This document shows positions 25,557 to 32,774 of a stretch of 64,000 nucleotides of DNA, piece after piece; the first letter of the stretch is position 1; each line of letters begins with the position of its first letter. Made by a program: the position numbers and the translations under genes. Under the pieces are notes generated by a model. It did not search any database. It was not told the origin of the DNA and was given only the letters and a program-made list of their open reading frames with translations. Source of the DNA: Mayfieldus sp963841445. Lineage in GTDB: Bacteria > Actinomycetota > Thermoleophilia > Solirubrobacterales > 70-9. The stretch is taken from NCBI GenBank assembly GCA_963841445.1, contig CAWJCP010000001.1, forward strand, positions 372,001-436,000. Direction: 5' to 3'.

Positions 25557-26086
25557 CGCTTGCTCGGGGGAGGTCCGGGGCATCCCCAAGGCAACCCCTG
25601 GGGCAACCCGCCGCGTTTCGGTTGTCCCCGATCATCACCGCGGCGATCGCCTCCCCGGTTGCCGCCGATCGTCACCGCAGAATCGGTGACATCGACTAAA
25701 TAGGCGGTGGAGAGCAGCAGCATCGCGGTGAAGTGGTGAAGGAGGAACGCGCGATGTTGACGACGACGAAACAGAGGCTCTCCGAGATCGAGGCCCAGGT
25801 CCGCGAGCTGCGCGAGGAACGCGCTGCGAAGGTGAAGGAGCGGGACGAGGCGCAACGCCTACTCCGACAGCCCGGCGCCCCCCCTCTGCTCCACTGAAAT
25901 TGGCCCGTCGAGCGCGTTGGAATGCCGATGATGAATAAGAGGGGCGAAGTCTCAGGCGCGCCTCTACGAGAGCTCGGTCGGGTCCGACTGCTGCGCCCGA
26001 TGATCGAAGCGGCGGATCCCTCGCCACCCCTTAATCAGCATTTACCCCCAACGAGGAATGTCAGCCCACTCGCTGTACCGGATCGC
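25557..26086. other. Accessory stretch downstream of tRNA-Lys
   Basis: About 530 bases with no recognised conserved gene. It has direct repeats (GGCAACCC twice around 25590-25610, and GATCATCACCGC / GATCGTCACCGC around 25630-25680), a 47-codon ORF with a good ribosome-binding site, and A+T-richer sequence around 25900-26060. A position just 3' of a tRNA is typical for integrated elements, but no integrase and no repeat of the tRNA end were seen. Confidence 0.4.
25754..25897 (+). CDS. Small coiled-coil ORF (47 aa)
   Basis: ATG 25754 follows GGAGGA with good spacing. The product begins MLTTTKQRLSEIEAQVRELR, continues as a charged amphipathic helix (EERAAKVKERDEAQRLLRQP) and stops after a short proline tail. 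The helix looks like the N-terminal coiled coil of HK97-type phage major capsid proteins, so this may be the stump of a capsid gene; it may equally be a small helical protein. Confidence 0.35.
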   Translation: MLTTTKQRLSEIEAQVRELREERAAKVKERDEAQRLLRQPGAPPLLH

Positions 26087-26482
26087 TTACTCGGACAGCC
26101 CGGCGGCTTCGAGGGCTTCCGCGTGATCCCAGAAGAAGTCCTGGTGGAGGATCAGGCCCTTTCGCACGGTGGTGACCTGCGTGGTTTCGATGTTCGACTC
26201 AGGTCCTTGGCCTGTCCCACGCCAGACGTGCCTGACCACAACTCGGTCCTCGGCATCGATGAAGTCGCTGATCGGTTCCACGACGTCGGCATCCCAGGTT
26301 TCGCGGGTCTGGTGCCACTCGCGCATGAACGCCTCCCGACCCACGAAAGGCCCCGGTTCCGGCCAACGCTCCGGGGGTCGCATGATGATCTTGGGGTCGT
26401 ACAGATCACGAAAGGCGTCCATGTCTCCCGCATTCCACGCCTCGATCAGTTTCCGCACGATCTCCACGTTCTCCTGCGACAT
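26087..26482 (-). CDS. SnoaL-like / NTF2-fold protein
   Basis: 131 residues of the nuclear transport factor 2-like (SnoaL) superfamily. It opens MSQENVEIVRKLIEAWNAGD, then MDAFRDLYDPKIIMRPPERW, FVGREAFMREWHQTRETWDA and a C-terminal DQ-type strand pair (VRHVWRGTGQGPESNIETTQ). Such proteins bind small hydrophobic ligands or act as isomerases or cyclases; no catalytic assignment is possible. Many near-identical families occur in Thermoleophilia genomes (general knowledge). Start ATG 26482. It is flanked by accessory sequence and divergent from the truncated carboxylase gene. Confidence 0.85.
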   Translation of the reverse strand: MSQENVEIVRKLIEAWNAGDMDAFRDLYDPKIIMRPPERWPEPGPFVGREAFMREWHQTRETWDADVVEPISDFIDAEDRVVVRHVWRGTGQGPESNIETTQVTTVRKGLILHQDFFWDHAEALEAAGLSE

Positions 26483-26605
26483 CGCCCGCGCAGTATCTCG
26501 CCTCGACCGCGGCGGGGGAGCGAAATCACGCGCTCGACCGGCCGATCTTCACTCGTCCCGAGCCGACCTCAGCCGAGGGCTTCCCCGGTTTGAGTGGGTG
26601 AGTGA

Positions 26606-27121
26606 GTGACGGCGAAGGCCCCGGCCCACCTGCGAGCTGCCTCGATGTTCGTCAACTCGTGCAACCGCTTCGGGTTGCCGCTGGTCGTCCTCGTCGATAC
26701 CCCCGGCTTCATGCCCGGCCGCCGCCAGGAAGCCGTCGGTGTGATCCGCCACGGCGCAGCGCTTCTGCTCGCCTTCGCAAGCGCCTCGGTGCTGCGCTTG
26801 ACCGTCGTGCTCCGCAAAGCCTACGGCGGCGCCGTGATCACGATGAACTCCAAGGATCTCGGCGCTGACGCAGTCTATGCCTGGCCCGGAGCTGAGATCG
26901 GCATCATGGCCGCCACCGAGGCGGTTCGGATCGTCGACCGGCGACGCCTCGAGGCCGCCGCTCGCCACGACGCCCTCCAAGGAGCGCTCAGCGCCGCCTA
27001 CGCGCAGGAGCACCTCGCCTCCGAGGTGGCCGCCGCGAGCGGATTCGTCGACGAGATCATCGATCCGTCCGAGACCCGCGAGCGCCTCGCCTGGGCCCTG
27101 ACCGCCCGCGCAGGCCGTTGA
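26606..27121 (+). pseudogene. C-terminal fragment of acyl-CoA carboxylase beta subunit (PccB/AccD type)
   Basis: Open frame of 171 codons matching only the C-terminal carboxyltransferase half of biotin-dependent acyl-CoA carboxylases. Visible blocks: FVNSCNRFGLPLVVLVDTPG with FMPGRRQEAVGVIRHGAALL (acyl-CoA/biotin site), LTVVLRKAYGGAVITMNSKD with LGADAVYAWPGAEIGIM, and a C-terminal ASGFVDEIIDPSETRERLAW. Family members have about 500 residues, so some 330 N-terminal residues are missing. There is room upstream only for 123 bases after the SnoaL gene. The GTG start is chosen from frame only. It may be a gene remnant or a stand-alone C-terminal domain; retained reading frame over 171 codons leaves both open. 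Confidence 0.7.
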
Positions 27122-27163
27122 TCGAGGCATCGAGAACGCTGGTTAAGCTCGTCCCGCCCTCCC

Positions 27164-27955
27164 GTGATCCTTGACGGCAAGCGCATCCTCGTCACCGGCG
27201 TCATCGACCGCCACAGCATCGCCTACTCGATCGCCGAGCAGGCGCAACGCCAGGGAGCGGACGTCGTGCTGACCAGCTTCGGCCGGGTGCGGCGGATCAC
27301 CGAGCGCGCCGCGCAGGGGCTTCCCGAGGCCGTTGAGGTGCTGGAGCTCGACGTCACCCACCCCGAGCACTTCGAGGCGCTTCATGGCGACCTGGAGGAG
27401 CGCTGGGGGCAGCTGGATGGCGTCGTGCACGCGATCGCGTTCGCCCCCCCGGACGCGATCAGCGGCGACTTCCTTGCCACGCCCCGAAAGAGCGCGGTCA
27501 CCGCCTTTGAGATCAGCGTCTTCTCGCTCAAGGCGCTCGCGCAGGCACTCGTCCCCCTGCTCGGCGAGAACAAGAGTCAGGGCAGCATTGTCGCGCTCGA
27601 CTTCGATGCCCGGTTCGCCTGGCCCTCGTATGACTGGATGGGAGTCTCGAAGGCGGCGCTCGAATCGGTCTCACGCTACCTCGCTCGTGACCTAGGCCCG
27701 CAAGGCGTGCGCGTGAACATGATCGCTTCCGGTCCGCTTCGCACAATCGCCGCGTCCAGCATCCAAAACTTCGACGGCCTGGTCAAGGAATGGCTGCGGG
27801 GCGCGCCGCTGGGCTGGGACGATGGCGATGCCACCCCCGTGGCGAACGCAGCCGCCTTCCTGCTCTCCGACCTGGCCAGCGGGATCACCGGCGAGATCCT
27901 CCACGTCGACGGTGGCTTTCACGCCACGGGGGGCGATTTGACCGACGCCGGTTAA
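27164..27955 (+). CDS. fabI: Enoyl-[acyl-carrier-protein] reductase (FabI/InhA type)
   Basis: 263-residue short-chain dehydrogenase-fold enzyme reducing enoyl-ACP with NADH in type II fatty acid synthesis. N-terminal GKRILVTGVIDRHSIAYSIA is the FabI/InhA cofactor site. The active-site pair is Tyr156 and Lys163 in SYDWMGVSKAALESVSRYLA, matching InhA Tyr158/Lys165. The substrate-binding region RVNMIASGPLRTIAASSI and the C-terminal ITGEILHVDGGFHATGG are conserved. Start GTG 27164. The TTAAGCT at 27143-27149 could be its -10, giving a leader of about ten bases. It stands alone, 43 bases after the carboxylase fragment. Confidence 0.95.
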   Translation: MILDGKRILVTGVIDRHSIAYSIAEQAQRQGADVVLTSFGRVRRITERAAQGLPEAVEVLELDVTHPEHFEALHGDLEERWGQLDGVVHAIAFAPPDAISGDFLATPRKSAVTAFEISVFSLKALAQALVPLLGENKSQGSIVALDFDARFAWPSYDWMGVSKAALESVSRYLARDLGPQGVRVNMIASGPLRTIAASSIQNFDGLVKEWLRGAPLGWDDGDATPVANAAAFLLSDLASGITGEILHVDGGFHATGGDLTDAG

Positions 27956-27971
27956 GGAGCTGCCGCGGGTC

Positions 27972-28076
27972 CTAGCGGACCGGTCCGCGGCCGCCTGATA
28001 TCTGGTAGTTGAGGTACCAGACCAGGTGGCGGGCGGCATTCATGCTCGTGACCGTCGGCTGCAGGATCCTGCGCAT
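27972..28076 (-). CDS. Possible 34-aa small protein
   Basis: ATG 28076 opens a 34-codon frame beginning MRRILQPTVTSMNAARHLVW and ending YLNYQISGGRGPVR, stop TAG at 27972. TAGGAT lies exactly seven bases upstream on the same strand, the same spacing seen at annotated genes of this window. The product is basic with an amphipathic middle. No family is recognised. The frame is also open upstream to 28187, so it could be the end of a longer broken gene. Confidence 0.35.
   Translation of the reverse strand: MRRILQPTVTSMNAARHLVWYLNYQISGGRGPVR
27975..27988. repeat. 14-bp perfect palindrome
   Basis: GCGGACCGGTCCGC between fabI and the nucleotide-sugar dehydrogenase, inside the 3' end of the possible 34-aa ORF. 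It could be a protein-binding site or part of a terminator; there is no loop or T-run. Confidence 0.45.
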
Positions 28077-28156
28077 CGAGGCAATCCTATTTCCGGATTC
28101 GGTCGCGTCGCGCCGGTCAAATACCCAAATTACGAGTTCTGAGCCGCTCGCCACCC

Positions 28157-28162
28157 TAGTAT
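28157..28162 (+). promoter_or_regulatory. -10-like element of the nucleotide-sugar dehydrogenase gene
   Basis: TAGTAT, eight bases before ATG 28171, so the transcript would be leaderless or nearly so. Confidence 0.4.
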
Positions 28163-28170
28163 TTCGCGCA

Positions 28171-29418
28171 ATGAAGGTTGGAGTCATAGGGCTTGGCTAT
28201 GTCGGGCTGCCACTCGCGGTCGCCTTTGCCGAGGCGGGTCATGAAGTGGTAGGCCTCGACAGCGACGCTCGCAAGGTCGAGAGCATCGGCGGGGGCCACA
28301 GCTACGTCGAGGACGTTTCGTCCTCGGTCATCAAGGAGCATTCGGATCGCCTGCGCGCGACCGGCAGGTATGCCGATCTCGCCTCCTGCCACGCAGTGAT
28401 CATCTGCGTGCCGACCCCGCTGACCAGCGCCCGCGAGCCCGATCTCACCCACCTGGTCGATACCGCACGCTCGCTGTCCTCGGTGCTGCAGCCCGAGCAG
28501 CTGGTCGTGCTCGAGTCCACGACCTATCCCGGCACCACTCGCGAGCGCCTGCGACCCCTGCTGGAGGAGTCGGGGATGGCCGCGGGACGCGACTTTCACC
28601 TCGCCTTCTCGCCGGAGCGGATCGATCCCGGCCGCACCGATTTCACGATTCGCACGACGCCGAAGCTCGTCGGTGGGCTGACCGAGGCCTGCGGCGAGCG
28701 CGCGGCGGCGCTCTACAGGGAGATCTGCGACCAGGTTGAGGTGCTCTCGGCACCAGAGGCGGCGGAGCTGGCGAAGCTGCTGGAGAACATCTTTCGCTCC
28801 GTCAACATCGCCCTGGTCAACGAGCTCGCCCAGCTCTGCGATCGGCTCGGCATCGACGTCTGGGAGGTGGTCGAGGCGGCTGCGACGAAGCCGTTCGGGT
28901 TCATGCGCTTCGACCCGGGGCCCGGCATGGGCGGTCACTGCCTGCCGATTGACCCCTTCTACCTCGCCTTCAAGGCACGCGAGCACGACTTCTATCCGGA
29001 GTTCATCGAGCTGGCGGGGAAGGTCAACCAGTCGCAGCCGCACTTCTGTGTCGAGCGAATCGAGCGGGCGCTCAACGAGGCCGGCAAGCCGGTGCGCGGC
29101 TCACGGGTGCTGATCGTCGGCGCCGCCTACAAGCCCGGCTCCAGCGATACCCGCGAGTCGCCGGCCTTGAAGATCATGCGGCTGCTCCGCGATCTAGGCG
29201 CCGAGCTTGCCTACCATGACCCGCAGGTGAGCGAGCTGCGTGACTTCGACCTGCGGTCGGTGGCGCTCGAGGACGAGGTTGGGAGCGCCGACCTGGTCGC
29301 GATCGTCACCGCGGATCCGGGGATCGACTATCCCAAGCTCGTCCGTGACGCCCAGCTCGTGGTCGACTTCCGCGGCGTCACCCGGGGGATCTCGGCCGAG
29401 AACCTGGTCCGCCTCTGA
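28171..29418 (+). CDS. Nucleotide-sugar dehydrogenase (UDP-glucose / UDP-GlcNAc / UDP-ManNAc 6-dehydrogenase family)
   Basis: 415 residues. NAD(P)-dependent four-electron oxidation of a UDP-sugar C6 alcohol to a uronate. The Rossmann motif VGVIGLGYVGLPLA is at residues 3-16. The substrate helix has ESTTYPGTTRERLRPLL and AFSPERIDPGRTDF. The catalytic Cys257 is in GPGMGGHCLPIDPFYLAFKA. The C-terminal domain has RVLIVGAAYKPGSSDTRESP. The SPERIDPG and HCLPIDP pattern is nearest to UDP-HexNAc dehydrogenases (WbpA/WecC-like), but the exact sugar is not certain. No other polysaccharide genes are next to it. The stop is followed two bases later by a membrane-protein gene. Confidence 0.92.
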   Translation: MKVGVIGLGYVGLPLAVAFAEAGHEVVGLDSDARKVESIGGGHSYVEDVSSSVIKEHSDRLRATGRYADLASCHAVIICVPTPLTSAREPDLTHLVDTARSLSSVLQPEQLVVLESTTYPGTTRERLRPLLEESGMAAGRDFHLAFSPERIDPGRTDFTIRTTPKLVGGLTEACGERAAALYREICDQVEVLSAPEAAELAKLLENIFRSVNIALVNELAQLCDRLGIDVWEVVEAAATKPFGFMRFDPGPGMGGHCLPIDPFYLAFKAREHDFYPEFIELAGKVNQSQPHFCVERIERALNEAGKPVRGSRVLIVGAAYKPGSSDTRESPALKIMRLLRDLGAELAYHDPQVSELRDFDLRSVALEDEVGSADLVAIVTADPGIDYPKLVRDAQLVVDFRGVTRGISAENLVRL

Positions 29419-29420
29419 CC

Positions 29421-30146
29421 ATGCGTGGCAGCGGGCGCCTGCGCACCCGGCTCAGCCGCCGCGCCCGCGCCAGGGCGCGCTGGCGCTGGCGCCGCTCCGA
29501 GCAGATCACCGCCGGCCTCGCGCTCGCCTCGCTGGCGAGCGCCGGAACCGTGCTCGCCGGTCAGTTTGCGCGCATGCTGGGCCGTCGGGCCGGCGGCGGC
29601 GAGGGGGACGCCCTGGTCGGGGCCGCGCCCGCCGCAGCCCTGGACACGGTCGGGGTTGCCCTGGAGGGCTACAACGCCACGCCGCGCTCCGAGGCGGTGC
29701 TCTTCAACCTGCTTGCTGGGTTCCTCGGCGCCTTCGGCTTCGTGCGTCTCTCCACCTACGGGATCCGCGGGGGTTGGTGGCCGCTCGGCAACACCAGCGT
29801 CGGGGGAACCCACATCCATCACTTCGTGCCCGGGATCCTGATCTCGTTCGCCTCCGGGACCGGAGCCCTGCTCACCGACAACGACGAGCTCGAGGACAAG
29901 CTCGCGCTCCCGATGGGCGTCGGCATGGGCCTTACCTTCGACGAGGCGGCGCTGCTGCTCGACCTTCGCGACGTCTACTGGACGCGGCAGGGCCTGCTCA
30001 GCATCCAGCTCAGTCTCGGGCTCAGCGCGATCCTCGGCTCGGCGATCCTCTGGCTGCGGATGCTGCAGCGCGGCGAGCAGCATCAGGAGGCGGCTGGGGC
30101 GATCCCACCCGGCCAGCTGGTCATGCGTCACACTCGCCGGAATTAG
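29421..30146 (+). CDS. Conserved integral membrane protein with HIHH motif
   Basis: 241 residues. A very basic N-terminus (RTRLSRRARARARWRWRR) precedes a first helix (TAGLALASLASAGTVLAGQF). Three or four further helices follow. A conserved-looking loop GGTHIHHFVPGILISFASGT with three histidines and a later acidic region (LTDNDELEDK, GLTFDEAALLLDLRDVYW) suggest a metal site. No function is known. It is probably co-transcribed with the dehydrogenase (2-base gap). A hairpin terminator begins at its stop codon. Confidence 0.8.
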   Translation: MRGSGRLRTRLSRRARARARWRWRRSEQITAGLALASLASAGTVLAGQFARMLGRRAGGGEGDALVGAAPAAALDTVGVALEGYNATPRSEAVLFNLLAGFLGAFGFVRLSTYGIRGGWWPLGNTSVGGTHIHHFVPGILISFASGTGALLTDNDELEDKLALPMGVGMGLTFDEAALLLDLRDVYWTRQGLLSIQLSLGLSAILGSAILWLRMLQRGEQHQEAAGAIPPGQLVMRHTRRN

Positions 30147-30162
30147 GCGGCCGCAGGCCGCC
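30146..30162. terminator. Hairpin between the membrane-protein gene and purA (convergent)
   Basis: GGCGGCC-GCA-GGCCGCC, a 7-bp perfect stem beginning at the last base of the plus-strand stop codon and 28 bases from the purA stop. It can serve both directions; there is no T-run. Confidence 0.5.
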
Positions 30163-30189
30163 GCAAGCTATTCAGTCGAAGTGCGCGAG

Positions 30190-31491
30190 TCAGGCAGCCT
30201 TCAACGCCGGGCGCTCGCCGATCCAGACGACCTGCTCGCGGTCCGGGCCGACGCCGGCGAGGCGAATCGGCACGCCGACGAACTCGCTGACGAAGCGCAG
30301 GTAGTCGCGCGCCTGCGGCGGTAGGTCGGCCTCGCTGCGACATTCGCCGATCTCGCCGTCGAAGCCGGGCAGCTCGCGGTACTCGGCCTCGGCGCCGTGC
30401 AGGATCGACTGGTGGTAGGGGAACTCATCCAGCGCCGCACCCTCGCTGGAGCGATAGCGGACCGCGACCCGCAGCGGGTCAAGGCCGGCCAGGACGTCGA
30501 GCTTGGTGATCGCCAGCGCCGTCATCCGGTTCAGCCGTGCCGCGTACTTGAGCGCCACCAGGTCGAGCCATCCGCAGCGCCGCTCGCGACCGGTCGTGGT
30601 GCCGTACTCGTGCCCGCGCTCGAGCAGCATCCGGCCGGTCTCGTCGCTGAGCTCGGTAGGGAACGGCCCCGCTCCGACCCGGGTCGCGTAGGCCTTTGCG
30701 ACCCCCCAGACCTCGTCGATGTCGGCGGGACCGACGCCGGCCCCAACGCAGGCCGCCCCGGCGACCGGGTTGGAGGAGGTGACGAACGGATAGGTCCCGT
30801 GGTCGAGGTCGAGAAGGGTTCCCTGGGCTCCCTCGAGGATCACCGTCTGGCCGCTGTCGAGCGCCTCCCAGCAGAGGTGGGCGGTGTCGGTGATGTAGGG
30901 CTCGAGGCGGTGGCCGTAGGCGCCGTACTCCTCGGTCATTGCGTGCAGGTCGAGGGTCGGGTCCTTCTCGTACTCGCGCAACGCCGAGCGCTTCGGCTCC
31001 ATCGCCGCCATGATCTTCTTGCGCAGGATCTTCTCGTCGAGCAGGTCCTGGACTCGGATTCCCAGCCGCGAGGCCTTGTCCGCGTAGCTGGGGCCGATGC
31101 CGCGCCTGGTGGTGCCGATCGAGAGCTTGCCCAGCTTCGTCTCGCCGGCGGTGTCGAGCAGCACGTGGTAAGGCATGATCAGGTGCGCGTTGGCGGAGAT
31201 CCGCAGGCCGCTGACGTCGACGCGACGGCGCCGCAGCTCCTCGAGCTCGCCGAGCAGCACTTTTGGGTCGACCACGACCCCGTTGCCGATCACGCAGAGC
31301 TTGTCCGAGTAGAGGATCCCGGAGGGGATCAGGTGGAACTTGAAGGTCTCGCCCTCGCGGATGATCGTGTGGCCGGCGTTGTTGCCGCCCTGAAAGCGCA
31401 CGATCATCTCGGCGCGTTCGGCGAGCAGGTCGGTGACCTTGCCCTTCCCTTCGTCGCCCCACTGGGCGCCCACTATGACCAGACCTGGCAT
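30190..31491 (-). CDS. purA: Adenylosuccinate synthetase
   Basis: 433 residues, complete and unbroken. Makes adenylosuccinate from IMP, aspartate and GTP in AMP synthesis. The N-terminal P-loop-like QWGDEGKGKVTDLLAER is at residues 10-26, GGNNAGHTIIREGETFKFH follows, the IMP site is in IGTTRRGIGPSYADKASRLG, and the aspartate loop is VGAGPFPTELSDETG with TTTGRERRCGWLDL. The GTP site ITKLDVLAGLDPL is present near the C-terminus. Start ATG 31491; CATAAT lies nine bases upstream. It is monocistronic, convergent with the membrane protein and divergent from the LamG-like gene. Confidence 0.97.
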   Translation of the reverse strand: MPGLVIVGAQWGDEGKGKVTDLLAERAEMIVRFQGGNNAGHTIIREGETFKFHLIPSGILYSDKLCVIGNGVVVDPKVLLGELEELRRRRVDVSGLRISANAHLIMPYHVLLDTAGETKLGKLSIGTTRRGIGPSYADKASRLGIRVQDLLDEKILRKKIMAAMEPKRSALREYEKDPTLDLHAMTEEYGAYGHRLEPYITDTAHLCWEALDSGQTVILEGAQGTLLDLDHGTYPFVTSSNPVAGAACVGAGVGPADIDEVWGVAKAYATRVGAGPFPTELSDETGRMLLERGHEYGTTTGRERRCGWLDLVALKYAARLNRMTALAITKLDVLAGLDPLRVAVRYRSSEGAALDEFPYHQSILHGAEAEYRELPGFDGEIGECRSEADLPPQARDYLRFVSEFVGVPIRLAGVGPDREQVVWIGERPALKAA

Positions 31492-31549
31492 GGCGGGGGA
31501 ATTATGAGGATTGCCCGGACGGGGCGAGTGCCGGCAGCCGCCAGGCGCC

Positions 31550-31596
31550 GAAAAGTTCAAGTTTTCGCTTGCGCATGCGCACGAGGCGCCTATAGA
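31550..31596 (+). promoter_or_regulatory. Promoter region of the LamG-like gene with shared upstream element
   Basis: Contains AAAGTTCAAGTTTTCGCTTG (31552-31571), TTGCGC at 31569-31574 as -35, a 16-base spacer and TATAGA at 31591-31596 as -10, 11 bases before the ATG. A 12-bp palindrome TGCGCATGCGCA lies at 31570-31581. The upstream element recurs before the next secreted gene (32720-32746). Confidence 0.6.
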
Positions 31597-31607
31597 TTCC
31601 CGCCGCG

Positions 31608-32702
31608 ATGCGGAGAAAGGGCCTTCTCGCGGGATTGATCGCACTGATCGCGGCCGGCGTCTTGGCGGCCGCTGCTTCGGCCGCCAATCTGGTCGCCGAC
31701 TACCAGTTCCAGAACAGCTTCGCCTCCTCCGGCGGCGGGGCGGGGGCGATCTCCCCGGTCGGAGGCGCGAGCTTCGTCAACGAGACCGTCGGCTGCAGTC
31801 AGACCAAGGTCTTGAGCTTCCCGAAGGGAAGCGGGCTGCAGATCAGCACGCCGAGCTTCGCTGCCGGGGGCTACTCCCTCGTGATGCTCTTCCGGCTATC
31901 CGATCTTTCCGGCTACCGGCGGATCTTTGGTGCCGGCAACGCCGGCTTGACCTTCAACAACGACAACGGGCTTTACGCACGCGACGCCAAGATGGCGATC
32001 TACGACAACAGCAACCCCGGCTTTCCGTTCCTGAGCCCAACACCGCTATTCCAGCCGAACGCCTACGCGGAGGTGGCGCTCACCGTCCCTGCTGACAAGG
32101 CCACGAATGTCACCGCTTACTTCAACGGCGCGCAGGTCGCCAATGACATCAGCGACACGGCGGAATTCAACGCTGGCGGCATGCGGTTCTTCAAGGACAA
32201 CGACGGGGCCAACTCGACCGAGGACTCGGGCGGTGCAGTGCAGCGGATACGAATCTTCTCCGGGCAGCTAACTCCGCAAGAGGTCTCGTCGACCTTCAGC
32301 TCTGCCCCGATCGGTGGCGGTTGCAACCCGGCGAACCTCGCGAAAGCCGCGGTCAACGGCAAGGTGAAGGTCAAGAAGCGCGGGAAGCGCTTCGTCGTGC
32401 TGACCGGGATCGACGCGAGTTGTCCGGAGGGCGGCGCCGACTGCAGCGGCATCGCCAAGGTGATTAAGGGCGTCAAGGCTGGGCGGGCGAGCGTCTCGAA
32501 GGTGCCGAAGAAGCTCGGCAGGGCCAAGCTTTCTGTGGGCGCCGGCAAGACGAAGGCCGTCAAGGTGAAGCTGACCAAGAAGGGCTCGAAGGCCCTGGCC
32601 AGCAAGGGGAAGCTGAAGGCGACGATCTCGGTCAGCCTGGCGCCGCCCGGCGGCAACCCCGCGGTTGCCTCGCGCAAGGCGAAGCTCAAAGCGCCGCACT
32701 GA
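31608..32702 (+). CDS. Secreted LamG/concanavalin-like protein with basic C-terminal domain
   Basis: 364 residues. An N-terminal signal peptide (GLLAGLIALIAAGVLAAAAS) is followed by a LamG-like jelly-roll domain (residues 27-230: NLVADYQFQNSFASSGGG, SLVMLFRLSDLSGYRRIFGA, YAEVALTVPADKATNVTAYF, AVQRIRIFSGQLTPQEVSST), as in carbohydrate-binding concanavalin-like lectins. The C-terminal 130 residues are lysine-rich beta-like sequence with CPEGGADCSG and KVKLTKKGSKALASKGKLKA, shared with the next gene. The product is exported and probably held in the wall by charge; no catalytic residues are visible. Its promoter region shares an element with that gene, so the two are likely co-regulated. Confidence 0.8.
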   Translation: MRRKGLLAGLIALIAAGVLAAAASAANLVADYQFQNSFASSGGGAGAISPVGGASFVNETVGCSQTKVLSFPKGSGLQISTPSFAAGGYSLVMLFRLSDLSGYRRIFGAGNAGLTFNNDNGLYARDAKMAIYDNSNPGFPFLSPTPLFQPNAYAEVALTVPADKATNVTAYFNGAQVANDISDTAEFNAGGMRFFKDNDGANSTEDSGGAVQRIRIFSGQLTPQEVSSTFSSAPIGGGCNPANLAKAAVNGKVKVKKRGKRFVVLTGIDASCPEGGADCSGIAKVIKGVKAGRASVSKVPKKLGRAKLSVGAGKTKAVKVKLTKKGSKALASKGKLKATISVSLAPPGGNPAVASRKAKLKAPH

Positions 32703-32719
32703 TCCTCACCCATTCGCCG

Positions 32720-32767
32720 CGAAAGTTCGATTTTTGCGCTTGTGCGCCGCTTCTGGCCGCGGATAAT
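32720..32767 (+). promoter_or_regulatory. Promoter region of the beta-helix gene with shared upstream element
   Basis: Contains GAAAGTTCGATTTTTGCGCT (32721-32740), TTGTGC at 32740-32745, a 16-base spacer and GATAAT at 32762-32767, exactly seven bases before ATG 32775. The 5' part is a clear copy of the element before the LamG-like gene. Confidence 0.6.
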
Positions 32768-32774
32768 TGGCCCG

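Noticed and set aside
25922..26593. 223-codon plus-strand frame over the SnoaL-like gene
   Set aside because: Antisense to a clear SnoaL-like protein; no recognisable domain.
25530..27121. Intact prophage or integrative element at tRNA-Lys
   Set aside because: No integrase, no repeated tRNA end and no phage genes apart from a weak 47-residue resemblance.
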